The notes beneath the pieces were generated by a model. The model ran no database searches. It was not told the DNA's origin and saw nothing but the letters and a program-made list of their open reading frames with translations. The position numbers were made by a program, and so were the translations under genes. Positions 17,773 through 25,906 of a stretch of 62,925 bases of DNA are shown here, one piece after another. Each line of letters begins with the position of its first letter. The stretch's first letter is position 1. This DNA comes from an uncultured Lachnospiraceae bacterium (GTDB taxonomy: Bacteria > Bacillota > Clostridia > Lachnospirales > Lachnospiraceae). The DNA is taken from NCBI GenBank assembly GCA_902786365.1, contig CADACD010000016.1, positions 1 to 62,925 on the forward strand. The letters run 5' to 3'.

Positions 17773-17972
17773 AAAATAAAAGAAAAACGAAGCAGGTATT
17801 CATATCTGCCTAGATATTATAACATTTATTGAAGAAAAGTCAAACATTTTTTTGAGTTTTCCAATCACCGATAGACTTGCAATAAAAGAATTAATGTTAT
17901 ATAATATCATATAATTTGAAACAAGATTTTAAATTAAACAAATATATGCTATTTTTCAAGGAGGAAATTATA

Positions 17973-18176
17973 ATGGCAAAAGTGACGAAAGACATTTTGA
18001 TAGGCGAATTATTAGAGATAGATAATGGAGTCATTCCTATTCTTTTAAATGCAGGAATGCACTGCCTTGGCTGTCCGTCTTCACAGGGAGAGAGCCTGGA
18101 AGAAGCGGCTATGGTTCATGGTATCAATCCGGATGAGCTTGTAGCAGAGATTAATGAATATTTAGCAGATAAATAA
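17973..18176 (+). CDS. DUF1858 redox-disulfide domain protein
   Basis: A 67-residue protein. The open frame begins at 17916, but AAGGAGG at 17958-17964 selects ATG 17973. It matches the DUF1858 family (hybrid-cluster-protein-associated redox disulfide domain), with the conserved Cys pair in [15 protein letters not shown]. These Cys residues are thought to form a redox-active disulfide; the partner is unknown. It is monocistronic, with a terminator directly after. Confidence 0.88.
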   Translation: MAKVTKDILIGELLEIDNGVIPILLNAGMHCLGCPSSQGESLEEAAMVHGINPDELVAEINEYLADK

Positions 18177-18220
18177 TTATTGCAAACAATAGGAAAAGGC
18201 AATAGGCTATAAACAATTCT

Positions 18221-18280
18221 AAAGCATTTGAAGATGCTGTTTATCTTATCGGGTAAAGAGATTCTTCAAATGCTTTTTTG
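18221..18280. terminator. Terminator between convergent genes
   Basis: AAAGCATTTGAAGA (18221-18234) pairs with TCTTCAAATGCTTT region (18262-18277), followed by T6 on the + strand. The A-rich 5' side could also serve the convergent minus-strand gene. Confidence 0.85.
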
Positions 18281-18297
18281 TTTAAAAAATTGTATCA

Positions 18298-19080
18298 CTA
18301 TATTTGAGAAAGTTCTTCAATTGCGTTGTCTTTTATGACTATGTCACAGAATTCTGAGAAAAATAAGTTTATATGTTTATGATATTTTGCCTGTTCTCCG
18401 TATTCGCAAATGATATTACATATACGGTTAAATTCTTCCGGAGAATGATTTTTATTATTAATTAGCAGATAAAAAGCATTCTCTTTTTGGTATACGGAAC
18501 TGAGACCATGATATTTATCTTTCAAAATAGATGAAAGCATAATGATATTATCAATATTGTTAAAAGAGAATGCCATAAATACCTCTTTAGGAGAAGTATC
18601 CATGCGAGGGGCATCATTCGTATTAGTATTATCAGAAATATTCACATCAGGTGCTGTTCTTGGCTGATTGGAAGCAACTCCAGCTATTGCATCTCTAAAA
18701 GAGGAAAGCAGGCCGAGTATTTCGTTTGCTTTATTTAGCTTATTCTTTTCGTCAGTTAATGACTGTGTGACAGCAGTGGTCACATCATCAGGAGTTGGTG
18801 TGAATTTTGAAAAACGCGTATCTAGCTCTTCCGGATCTTCTACTTTTGAGATTGTTATTTCTACACAGTCATCATTGAGAGGAATAGCTTCTATTTCAAG
18901 AGGGGTACTGTCGCTCTGAAATCCAAATTTCTGATATGCAACTGATTTCATTTCCTTAAATAATTCATTCGTCTTATCTGAACCATATGAAAAGTCAGAA
19001 ATATCGATATTTCTGATAGTAAGATCGTTTTTGTTCAAAATACATTTAATTTTATTTTCATTGATTTTTTCTATCTTCAT
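18298..19080 (-). CDS. MecA-family ClpC adaptor protein
   Basis: A 260-residue protein. GTG at 19089 is in frame, but AAAGGTGAG places the start at ATG 19080 (MKIEKINEN). MecA-type adaptors deliver substrate proteins to ClpCP. The N-terminal substrate-binding domain (MKIEKINENKIKCILNKNDL) and the C-terminal domain of ~90 residues (EVFMAFSFNNIDNIIMLSS onward) are both present, joined by a Ser/Asn/Thr-rich linker. A promoter-like pair lies about 90-120 bp upstream. Confidence 0.85.
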   Translation of the reverse strand: MKIEKINENKIKCILNKNDLTIRNIDISDFSYGSDKTNELFKEMKSVAYQKFGFQSDSTPLEIEAIPLNDDCVEITISKVEDPEELDTRFSKFTPTPDDVTTAVTQSLTDEKNKLNKANEILGLLSSFRDAIAGVASNQPRTAPDVNISDNTNTNDAPRMDTSPKEVFMAFSFNNIDNIIMLSSILKDKYHGLSSVYQKENAFYLLINNKNHSPEEFNRICNIICEYGEQAKYHKHINLFFSEFCDIVIKDNAIEELSQI

Positions 19081-19169
19081 GTATCTCACCTTTACTCATT
19101 TTATATTCTAATGTATTAAAGCATGGTTATATATGTTTAAATATCGGTATAGCCATGTTTATATGAGTA

Positions 19170-19199
19170 AGTATAACTTATAATTAGCAAATATGTAAA
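19170..19199 (-). promoter_or_regulatory. Promoter for the MecA-like gene
   Basis: On the minus strand TTTACA (19199-19194) and TATACT (19175-19170) are 18 bp apart, leaving a leader of about 85 nt that includes a near-perfect hairpin at 19121-19157 (GCATGGTTATA against TATAGCCATG). Confidence 0.45.
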
Positions 19200-19332
19200 G
19201 AAAAAACCAAAAAATATGTTAAACAATTTATGGTAAGATTATTATTCACCAGTCAAATACTACACAACTTATTATTTTTGCTGAATTGGTAAATGCAATT
19301 AATTTAGGAATACTGAAAAATAAAAAAATAAC

Positions 19333-19361
19333 TTGAAAAATAAAAAGAGATGTTATATAAT
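19333..19361 (+). promoter_or_regulatory. Strong sigma-A promoter with no ordinary gene behind it
   Basis: TTGAAA (19333-19338), exactly 17 bp, TATAAT (19356-19361). The predicted start near 19367-19370 coincides with the first base of an 11-bp stem. No coding sequence follows until 19911. Confidence 0.6.
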
Positions 19362-19366
19362 GTAAA

Positions 19367-19500
19367 AACGATATATAAGTGTGGCTAAGGAGGTGGATGT
19401 AAAAAGACAAGAGGGATATTTATGATTATCATAAATAATGTGAAATACACATGAGTATATATCGTTATGTTGAAGGTTTTCAAATGCATAATTTGGAAAA
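19367..19500 (+). ncRNA. Candidate structured RNA
   Basis: An 11-bp perfect stem (AACGATATATA 19367-19377 with TATATATCGTT 19456-19466) encloses a 9-bp perfect hairpin (19417-19425 with 19429-19437). A further bulged hairpin lies at 19477-19500 (TTTTCAAAT with ATTTGGAAAA). Inside the outer stem is AAGGAGGTG at 19387-19395, a nine-base match to the anti-Shine-Dalgarno tail of 16S rRNA. Position directly behind a good promoter supports transcription. The 3' end is not clear and no RNA family is recognised. In AT-rich DNA some stems arise by chance. Confidence 0.35.
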
Positions 19501-19662
19501 TTTGTGGGGAGGAATAGAATGAAATGTTTCTGACGAAGGAGAAATAAATAATATATCACACACTATGCACATTATTAGGGAAGATTTTAAAACACCAAAT
19601 TTTAAATAATGGAGATTTATGGCATTGAAATATTAATAATTAAGTTAGTGGGGAAAAGGTCT

Positions 19663-19709
19663 GGTTTGTTTTTTGGGATGTAACGTCAAGATGTCAGAAA
19701 AAACAAACC
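19663..19709. repeat. 12-bp inverted repeat
   Basis: GGTTTGTTTTTT (19663-19674) and AAAAAACAAACC (19698-19709) are perfect reverse complements. The T tract is inside the first arm, so it is not a standard + strand terminator. It lies in the gene-free stretch 19081-19910. Confidence 0.7.
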
Positions 19710-19852
19710 GGATCATTAATTATAGAAATTAAACGTATGAAGATTATGTTTTGCAAAAAATCAGTGAAGAGGACAATAGTGAGTAAGGATAAAGCTGCGA
19801 TTCACAGGTTAGAGTGATAAATGAGGGAGTATAAATAAATTTAAAAATTGTA

Positions 19853-19881
19853 ATGACGCTATGCATAAAAAATGATATAAT
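19853..19881 (+). promoter_or_regulatory. Promoter for the GH18 gene
   Basis: ATGACG (19853-19858), 17 bp, TATAAT (19876-19881) with a TGA extended -10, about 30 bp before the TTG start. Confidence 0.5.
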
Positions 19882-19910
19882 AAAGTATCAACATTAAGGA
19901 GGAGAAAAGT

Positions 19911-21626
19911 TTGACAAAACGTACAGTACAAGGTTTATTTGCAGCTATATTAGTTATACTTGTTATTAGTGTCATTGTGGTTGGGAATATTATAGAGAAA
20001 AGAACGCCTTCTAAAAAGCATATTTCAAATGGAGAGCTTTTGGCAATATATGGATTAGGTGAAGATGATAGCGACGGACAGGCTGCTATTATCCTGCAGG
20101 ATAGTCTTGTAGAGGAAAAAGCACTTGTGGATAATGGGCAGGTTTATTTGGAATACAGTTTTGTAAAGGCGAATATAGATGATAAATTTTATTGGGATAA
20201 TAATGAAAATGTTCTTATATATACTACTCCGACAGATATTATTAAGGCAGATTTAGGAAGCGGAGAATATTATGTGTCAAAGACGAAGAATGAAACTGAC
20301 TATACAATAGTAAAGGTAATTGGTTCAAAGACCTATATTGCAATGGAATATATTATGTTATATTCTAATGTTGAGTATTCATATTATGAGAATCCTTCGA
20401 GAGTATGCATAAAAAATGAATGGAATGTGACTGTTAATACAGCAACATTGAAAAAAGGAACAAAGATAAGAAAGTCAAAAAGTATCAAGGATGATATTAT
20501 CCACAGCTGTGATAGTGATGTGGAAGTTACCATTATTGAAAAAGGTTCAAAATGGTCAGATATTATGACAGAAGATGGATTTTTTGGTTATGTGCAGAAT
20601 GCATCCTTGACAAAGGAAAGTGAGAAAACACTTACAAATGATTATAAAGCACCGGAATATACCGGTATATCGCTTGGAAAAACAGTAAGTCTTGCATGGC
20701 ATATGGTTACATCATCAGCGGCGAATGCGCAATTGATTGATTTGGTAACACCGGCAAAGGGACTTAATGTAATAGCACCGACATGGTATAGATTGTCAGA
20801 CAGCGAAGGAAATATAGATTCTATTGCAAGTGCTGATTATGTTTCAAGAGCACATATGCTAGGATTGAATGTGTGGGCATCTGTTGATGACCAGGCAGAA
20901 GGTGTGAGTGATTCGGATATTTTTCCATACACGTCGAAGCGGGAGAGGATTATTAATCAGCTTATAGCAAGTGCGATTGAATATGATCTTGATGGCATCA
21001 GTCTTGACATAGAGTTTATCACAGCAGATATAGCAGATGATTACATTGAGTTTGTGAGAGAGCTTTCAGTTAAATGTAGGGCAAATGGAATTATTTTGTC
21101 CATATGTGATAAGATGCCGGAACCGTCAAATAGGTTCATGAATCTTAAGGCTCAGGGTGAAGTGGTCGATTATGTAATACTGATGGGATATGATGAGCAT
21201 TGGGGACCGTCATCAGGAGCAGGTTCTGTGGCATCGCTTCCATGGGTGACAGCGGGAATTCAGACTGCAGTTGATGATGTGGATTCGCAAAAAGTAATTT
21301 TAGCTGTTCCATTTTACACAAGAATATGGACAGAAAATGCAGACGGTCAAGTAGTGGAATGTGTGACAGTTGATATGGATACAGCGATTGCAAATCTTGC
21401 CAGTAAGGGTGTTGAATCTGTCTGGGTTGACAATTTTGGACAGTATTATGGTGAGTATGAGACTGGTGATGGGAACGTTGTACGAATTTGGATAGAAGAT
21501 ACAAGGTCTATCGAAGAAAAATTAAAGCTTATCTCTGAGTATGAAATTGCTGGAATGGCAGCATGGAGACTTGGACTTGAGAATAGTGATTTGTGGAATA
21601 CAATTATTAAATATACAAGTTCGTAA
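19911..21626 (+). CDS. Membrane-anchored SH3 / GH18 glycoside hydrolase
   Basis: A 571-residue protein with TTG start 19911 behind AAGGAGGAG. Residues ~8-27 form an N-terminal membrane segment or signal anchor. Residues ~165-235 look like a bacterial SH3 domain, and ~255-571 a GH18 domain with the catalytic DGISLDIE motif at about 361-368 and the MGYDEHWGP strand. GH18 proteins of this build (like YaaH/SleL) cleave peptidoglycan or spore cortex glycans, so a cell-wall or spore role is likely. A 14-bp tandem duplication and a terminator follow. Confidence 0.87.
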   Translation: MTKRTVQGLFAAILVILVISVIVVGNIIEKRTPSKKHISNGELLAIYGLGEDDSDGQAAIILQDSLVEEKALVDNGQVYLEYSFVKANIDDKFYWDNNENVLIYTTPTDIIKADLGSGEYYVSKTKNETDYTIVKVIGSKTYIAMEYIMLYSNVEYSYYENPSRVCIKNEWNVTVNTATLKKGTKIRKSKSIKDDIIHSCDSDVEVTIIEKGSKWSDIMTEDGFFGYVQNASLTKESEKTLTNDYKAPEYTGISLGKTVSLAWHMVTSSAANAQLIDLVTPAKGLNVIAPTWYRLSDSEGNIDSIASADYVSRAHMLGLNVWASVDDQAEGVSDSDIFPYTSKRERIINQLIASAIEYDLDGISLDIEFITADIADDYIEFVRELSVKCRANGIILSICDKMPEPSNRFMNLKAQGEVVDYVILMGYDEHWGPSSGAGSVASLPWVTAGIQTAVDDVDSQKVILAVPFYTRIWTENADGQVVECVTVDMDTAIANLASKGVESVWVDNFGQYYGEYETGDGNVVRIWIEDTRSIEEKLKLISEYEIAGMAAWRLGLENSDLWNTIIKYTSS

Positions 21627-21672
21627 TTGTAATTATTGATGAAGTTGATTAGATGTATCTGAGTTAGTATGA

Positions 21673-21734
21673 GAAATAGTCAGTATCTTGTAGTCAGTAT
21701 CTTGTGTGGCATGATGATACTGGCTATTTCTTTT
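21673..21734 (+). terminator. Terminator with internal 14-bp duplication
   Basis: GAAATAGTCAGTATC (21673-21687) pairs with GATACTGGCTATTTC (21716-21730), then TTTT. The left arm is partly duplicated: tagtcagtatcttg occurs at 21677-21690 and again at 21691-21704, giving two possible hairpins. Confidence 0.75.
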
Positions 21735-21888
21735 AGCGGACTGTGTTAGGAAACCAAAAATTGTTTTGATAAATTCAAATAACAGCATGCATTTGTTCAT
21801 ATTGGGCCTGTACTACATCATATGCTTATAGTAAATAGATGGTATGTATTATGATTCATGATTTTGAATAAATCATGTTGGAGAAAAA

Positions 21889-22683
21889 GTGAAGAAAAGA
21901 ATAGAGAATTTTATGGGGATACTGATTATTTTTATTGTATTGACAGCATCGGCTTATTATAACAGATTGTTAAATTATACATGTACTTCAAAAAAAAGTA
22001 ATTTTGGGGTGGAACAGAAAGAGAATGTTAGTGATTACAAAATTGATAAAAGCAATGAAAATCATGAGAATCAAAGTGATGTACATATTTTAAATGAAGG
22101 AGAATTCACTATAGTAATAGATCCGGGACATGGGGGTCTCGATCCGGGGAAAATAGGAATCAATGATGAACTCGAAAAAAATATCAATCTGGAAATTGCA
22201 TTGAAATTAAAAGAGAAATTGGAAGACATGAATGTAAATGTTGTGTTGACTCGAGATGATGATACACAGTTAAGTAGCGATAATGATAAAGGTTGGAAAA
22301 AAACAGATATGAGAAACAGAGTTAAAATAATCAATGATTCAAAAGCGGATCTATGTATCAGCATTCATCAAAACAGTTACAGTTCACAGAATGTAAAGGG
22401 GGCACAGGTGTTTTATTATTCAGGTTCTGAAAATGGTAAAAAATTAGCTGAAATTATACAGGAATCATTAAAAAACAGTCTGGATGATGGAAACAAAAGG
22501 ATGGAGAAGTCAAATGACAGTTATTATGTATTGCTGAAATCAGAGTGTCCGACTGTAATTGTGGAGTGTGGTTTTTTGTCAAACTGGGAGGAAGCTACCA
22601 ATTTAAAAGATGATTATTATCAGGATAAAATTGCTGATGCTATTATCAATGGAATTGTCCGGTACATAAATAGTGAAGAATGA
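21889..22683 (+). CDS. N-acetylmuramoyl-L-alanine amidase, CwlD-like
   Basis: A 264-residue protein with GTG start 21889 after GGAGA. It has an N-terminal membrane segment (about 8-26) and an Amidase_3 zinc hydrolase domain from residue ~78. The zinc-ligand histidines sit in DPGHGGLDPG and SIHQNS, a ligand Glu in NLEIALKLK, and the catalytic Glu in VECGFLSN. It removes the peptide side chain from muramic acid. The size and context fit the CwlD type, which makes muramic-delta-lactam in spore cortex, but a vegetative amidase cannot be excluded. Confidence 0.87.
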   Translation: MKKRIENFMGILIIFIVLTASAYYNRLLNYTCTSKKSNFGVEQKENVSDYKIDKSNENHENQSDVHILNEGEFTIVIDPGHGGLDPGKIGINDELEKNINLEIALKLKEKLEDMNVNVVLTRDDDTQLSSDNDKGWKKTDMRNRVKIINDSKADLCISIHQNSYSSQNVKGAQVFYYSGSENGKKLAEIIQESLKNSLDDGNKRMEKSNDSYYVLLKSECPTVIVECGFLSNWEEATNLKDDYYQDKIADAIINGIVRYINSEE

Positions 22684-22822
22684 CATGTGTGGTAAAGACA
22701 TATATCATTATGTAATAAGAGACAGGTATGTTAAATTACACGAAATTTGTCAAAATTTGTTAATATGTGAAATAATGTAACATGACATTAATAAAGATTT
22801 AACACAATTGGCAGATAAAAAG

Positions 22823-22831
22823 TGATATAAT
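22823..22831 (+). promoter_or_regulatory. Extended -10 element before the Sua5 gene
   Basis: TGATATAAT, an extended -10 with no good -35, about 35 bp before ATG 22867. Confidence 0.35.
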
Positions 22832-22866
22832 ACTTAGAAAATTAAAACATATATTAAGGAACAGCT

Positions 22867-23919
22867 ATGAAAACAATATACAGAAAAGTAGATGACAACA
22901 ATATAGATATAAGTGTTTTGGAAGAAGCACGTGATATATTAAGAGAAGGAAATCTGGTTGCGTTTCCTACAGAGACAGTATATGGTCTGGGAGCGAATGC
23001 TTTAGATGAGCATGCAGCAGCAAAGATATATGAATCAAAGGGAAGACCGTCTGATAATCCATTAATTGTCCATGTATGTAGCGAAGAGCAGGTCAGGCGT
23101 GTTGTAAGGAATATCCCTGATAATGCAAAAAAATTGATGGATCGATTCTGGCCGGGACCGCTTACAATCATATTTGATAAAGCGGATATTGTTCCTTTTG
23201 GTACGACAGGCGGTCTTCACACTGTGGCAGTCAGAATGCCGGACAATCAAATAGCGTTAAAGCTGATGGAAATTTCAGATATGGTGATAGCTGCACCGAG
23301 CGCAAACACATCTGGAAGACCGAGCCCAACAACTGCTATGCATGTAAAAGATGATTTAGATGGAAAGATTTCCATGATAATAGATGGTGGAGAGGTAGGA
23401 ATCGGAATAGAGTCAACTATTATTGATGTGACAAGTGAAATTCCGATGATATTGAGACCGGGATACATAACAAAGCATATGCTGGAAGAAGTTGTTGGAC
23501 AAGTTGAAATTGACAGTGCGATTACAGGACCAATGAAAGAAGGGGTAAAGCCGAAAGCACCGGGAATGAAATATAAGCATTATGCTCCTAAAGCGGATTT
23601 TACCATATATGAAGGAGAAAGCACTAAAGTATCCGAAAAAATCAATGCAAGGGCAGCGGAGTGCATCAAACAGGGATATAGAGTGGGTGTCATTGCAAGC
23701 GATGAAACGGTAAAGAATTATCAATTTGGTGATGTTGTATCAATCGGAAGCAGAAAAGATGAACTTAGTATCTCGAAAAAACTGTATAAAGTACTGAGAG
23801 AATTTGATGATAAAAATGTAGATTATATTTTGGGGGAAAATTTTGAAAGTGATGAGCTTGGTTACGCCATAATGAACAGGATGCTTAAAGCAGCAGGATA
23901 TCAGGTTGAGAAAGTTTGA
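22867..23919 (+). CDS. Threonylcarbamoyl-AMP synthase (Sua5/YwlC family)
   Basis: A 350-residue enzyme that makes threonylcarbamoyl-AMP from threonine, bicarbonate and ATP, the first step of tRNA t6A37 modification. The YrdC domain is clear (AFPTETVYGLGANA, KGRPSDNPLIVHV, PSANTSGRPSPT), and the extra ~140-residue C-terminal domain marks it as Sua5 rather than short TsaC. ATG 22867 follows AAGGAACA. The phosphatase-like gene follows 40 bp later. Confidence 0.93.
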   Translation: MKTIYRKVDDNNIDISVLEEARDILREGNLVAFPTETVYGLGANALDEHAAAKIYESKGRPSDNPLIVHVCSEEQVRRVVRNIPDNAKKLMDRFWPGPLTIIFDKADIVPFGTTGGLHTVAVRMPDNQIALKLMEISDMVIAAPSANTSGRPSPTTAMHVKDDLDGKISMIIDGGEVGIGIESTIIDVTSEIPMILRPGYITKHMLEEVVGQVEIDSAITGPMKEGVKPKAPGMKYKHYAPKADFTIYEGESTKVSEKINARAAECIKQGYRVGVIASDETVKNYQFGDVVSIGSRKDELSISKKLYKVLREFDDKNVDYILGENFESDELGYAIMNRMLKAAGYQVEKV

Positions 23920-23959
23920 GTAGAACTGTAATTTGATGTGGAATAGAGGTTGAAGTATT

Positions 23960-24418
23960 ATGGGTAGATATCAGAAATTAATTTTTGTGAGTATGGATGG
24001 TACTTGCAGAAGCATTTTGGCAAAAGCAATTTATGATAAAATCAATAGCCAAAACGGACTTGAAACAGAATCAAGAGGTTTGGTTGTACTTTTTAGTGAA
24101 CCGGTAAATCAAAAGGCAGTAGCGATTGCAAAGAGTAAAGGGATTGATATTGATGGAGAACAATCAGAACTGTTAGTGGCAGAAGACTTTTCGGATGATA
24201 CAATTGTGCTTGTGATGACTGATTTATTAAAAAAGCAGGTATATGACAAATTCGAAAATGCATTAAATGTTTATTCTATAAGGGAATTCACAGAGGAAGC
24301 GGTTGATGTGGAGACACTTTTTGGGGGAGAACTTGTCGATTACGGACTTGGATACGAATATCTTGAAAAACTTATAGAAAAGGTAAGTGAAAAAATATGT
24401 CCGCAAGAAGTGAAATAA
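23960..24418 (+). CDS. Low-molecular-weight phosphatase-like protein without catalytic residues
   Basis: A 152-residue protein with the fold of low-molecular-weight tyrosine/arginine phosphatases (YwlE-like). The canonical signature is C-x5-R-S; here the loop reads VSMDGTCRS, with Ser11 in place of the nucleophilic Cys while Arg17 and Ser18 remain. The general-acid DP motif before YGG is also gone (ETLFGGELVDYG). It should bind oxyanions but not act by the usual cysteine chemistry, so it is probably a binding or regulatory protein. In B. subtilis ywlC (sua5) and ywlE are close neighbours, and the same pairing is kept here. Confidence 0.8.
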   Translation: MGRYQKLIFVSMDGTCRSILAKAIYDKINSQNGLETESRGLVVLFSEPVNQKAVAIAKSKGIDIDGEQSELLVAEDFSDDTIVLVMTDLLKKQVYDKFENALNVYSIREFTEEAVDVETLFGGELVDYGLGYEYLEKLIEKVSEKICPQEVK

Positions 24419-24495
24419 ATGATCTGTGAATAGCAACAATAAAAAAGATGATAATAAAAATTTAGTAAATATTTATTTTATTTTGCAGTTAATGA

Positions 24496-24504
24496 TGGTA
24501 TAAT
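24496..24504 (+). promoter_or_regulatory. Extended -10 promoter for the rpiB-atp operon
   Basis: TGGTATAAT, a perfect TGnTATAAT extended -10, with no clear -35. The predicted start (~24510) falls at the base of the hairpin that follows. Confidence 0.5.
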
Positions 24505-24507
24505 AAT

Positions 24508-24576
24508 GTGAAAATGTGCAAATGAGCATGTAGCTTGGGCATATTTTCACTTTTTTTATGTGTTTTTTACATGCTC
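24508..24576 (+). terminator. Leader hairpin with T tract; possible attenuator
   Basis: GTGAAAATGTGC (24508-24519) pairs with GCATATTTTCAC (24539-24550), then TTTTTTT: a terminator structure. Its loop contains GAGCATGTA (24524-24532), which is fully complementary to TACATGCTC (24568-24576) beyond the T tract, so a pseudoknot could form. It may end the upstream transcript, or attenuate the operon if transcription starts at ~24510. Confidence 0.6.
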
Positions 24577-24641
24577 AAAAATAATATTAGGAAAGGAAAA
24601 GCTAGTATTTGCATCTGCATTTATGATAGCAGTAATATAAA

Positions 24642-25070
24642 ATGATAGCAATTGGAAGTGACCAGGGTGGATTTGAGCTGAAGCAGGCAATTATGAAACA
24701 CCTTAAGGAAAGAAATTTGGAGTTTAAGGATTATGGAAGCTATAGTGAAGAGTCTGTTGATTATCCGGAATATGGCAGGAAGGTCGCAGAAGCTGTTGCA
24801 GATGGTACATGTGACAGAGGAATTTTGATATGTGGAACAGGAATAGGGATTTCGATTGTGGCGAACAAGGTGAAAGGCATCAGGGCGGCTTTATGTACAG
24901 ATTGTTTCATGGCTGAGGCAACAAGACAGCACAATGATGCGAATGTACTCGCATTAGGCGGAAGGGTTGTAGGACCGGGACTTGCACTGAAAATAGTTGA
25001 TACATTCCTTGATACCGAATTTTCAAATGAAGAGAGACATATCAGAAGGATTAAGATGATAGAAGAGTAA
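24642..25070 (+). CDS. rpiB: Ribose-5-phosphate isomerase B
   Basis: A 142-residue RpiB/LacAB-family isomerase that interconverts ribose-5-phosphate and ribulose-5-phosphate. CGTGIGISIVANKVKG carries the catalytic Cys, and ATRQHNDANVLALGGR the His that opens the sugar ring. The N-terminal motif is SDQGGFELK, where most members have DH; the Gln replacing this phosphate-contact His is unusual. It opens a run of twelve closely spaced genes ending with atpC. The ATG lacks a strong ribosome binding site. Confidence 0.9.
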   Translation: MIAIGSDQGGFELKQAIMKHLKERNLEFKDYGSYSEESVDYPEYGRKVAEAVADGTCDRGILICGTGIGISIVANKVKGIRAALCTDCFMAEATRQHNDANVLALGGRVVGPGLALKIVDTFLDTEFSNEERHIRRIKMIEE

Positions 25071-25102
25071 TTATTGATCGAAATCGATACATGGAGGTTT
25101 TT

Positions 25103-25588
25103 ATGAGTGATAAGAGAAAAGATTATATTAACTGGGATGAATACTTCATGGGAATAGCCTATTTATCAGCAATGCGTTCGAAAGATCCGAATACACAGGT
25201 AGGTGCATGTATTGTAAGCAGTGAAAATAAGATAATGTCAATGGGATATAATGGATTTCCAAATGGATGTTCGGATGAGGAATTTCCATGGGGAAAGTCT
25301 GAAGATGAAATAAACAGCAAGTATCTTTATTCAACTCATGGAGAACTCAATGCAATACTGAATTATAGAGGCGGAAGCCTTGAAGGTTCTAAGATGTATG
25401 TGACATTATTTCCGTGTAATGAATGTGCTAAGGCAATTATACAAGCCGGAATCAGGAAGGTTGTTTATGATAGTGATAAATATGATGGCACATTAGCAGT
25501 GATAGCTTCAAAGCGGATGCTCAATGCAGCAGGAGTGAAGATAATCAGGTATGAACATACAGGGAGAGATATAAACATTCATCTGTAA
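25103..25588 (+). CDS. dCMP deaminase (ComEB family)
   Basis: A 162-residue zinc deaminase converting dCMP to dUMP for dTTP synthesis. An in-frame ATG lies at 25091, but GGAGG at 25093-25097 places the start at ATG 25103. The zinc motifs are STHGELNAI (usually HAE; here Ala is Gly) and LFPCNECAKAI. It sits 32 bp after rpiB and 24 bp before the atp genes, so it is probably co-transcribed with both. Confidence 0.9.
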   Translation: MSDKRKDYINWDEYFMGIAYLSAMRSKDPNTQVGACIVSSENKIMSMGYNGFPNGCSDEEFPWGKSEDEINSKYLYSTHGELNAILNYRGGSLEGSKMYVTLFPCNECAKAIIQAGIRKVVYDSDKYDGTLAVIASKRMLNAAGVKIIRYEHTGRDINIHL

Positions 25589-25612
25589 AGTATATACAAC
25601 TAAAAGAGGTTG

Positions 25613-25906
25613 ATGAATATTAAAAAAAAATATAACAAAGAAGTATATAAAAATTTTGCACTTATCACACAGATAGGAATCAGTATGATGACACCAATAT
25701 TTCTGATGCTCATGACAGGACTTTATCTGGAAAAAAAGACAGGATGGTTTTTGACTGTTCCGTGTATGATACTTGGATTTCTGGCAGGTTTTAGAAATGT
25801 ATATATTTTGACTGTTAAAGCGGCAAAAAGTGGAAGAAATAAAGAGATGGAAGAAGAGAAGAGGCTTGTAGATGAAGCTATTGAAAAGTGGAATAAGGTT
25901 AAATGA
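25613..25906 (+). CDS. AtpZ/AtpI-like small membrane protein
   Basis: A 97-residue protein with two membrane segments (~16-38 and 44-66), of the AtpZ/F0F1-associated family that often precedes atpI and has been linked to ring assembly or Mg2+/Ca2+ transport. The start is ATG 25613; TTG 25610 is also possible behind AAAGAGG. It overlaps the next gene by 35 bp. Confidence 0.75.
   Translation: MNIKKKYNKEVYKNFALITQIGISMMTPIFLMLMTGLYLEKKTGWFLTVPCMILGFLAGFRNVYILTVKAAKSGRNKEMEEEKRLVDEAIEKWNKVK

Noticed and set aside
17916-17972. 19-residue N-terminal extension of the DUF1858 protein
   Set aside because: A strong AAGGAGG lies inside it and the family starts at the later ATG.
19353-19559. 68-codon minus-strand ORF
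   Set aside because: No ribosome binding site, AT-driven composition, and it overlaps the candidate structured RNA on the other strand.
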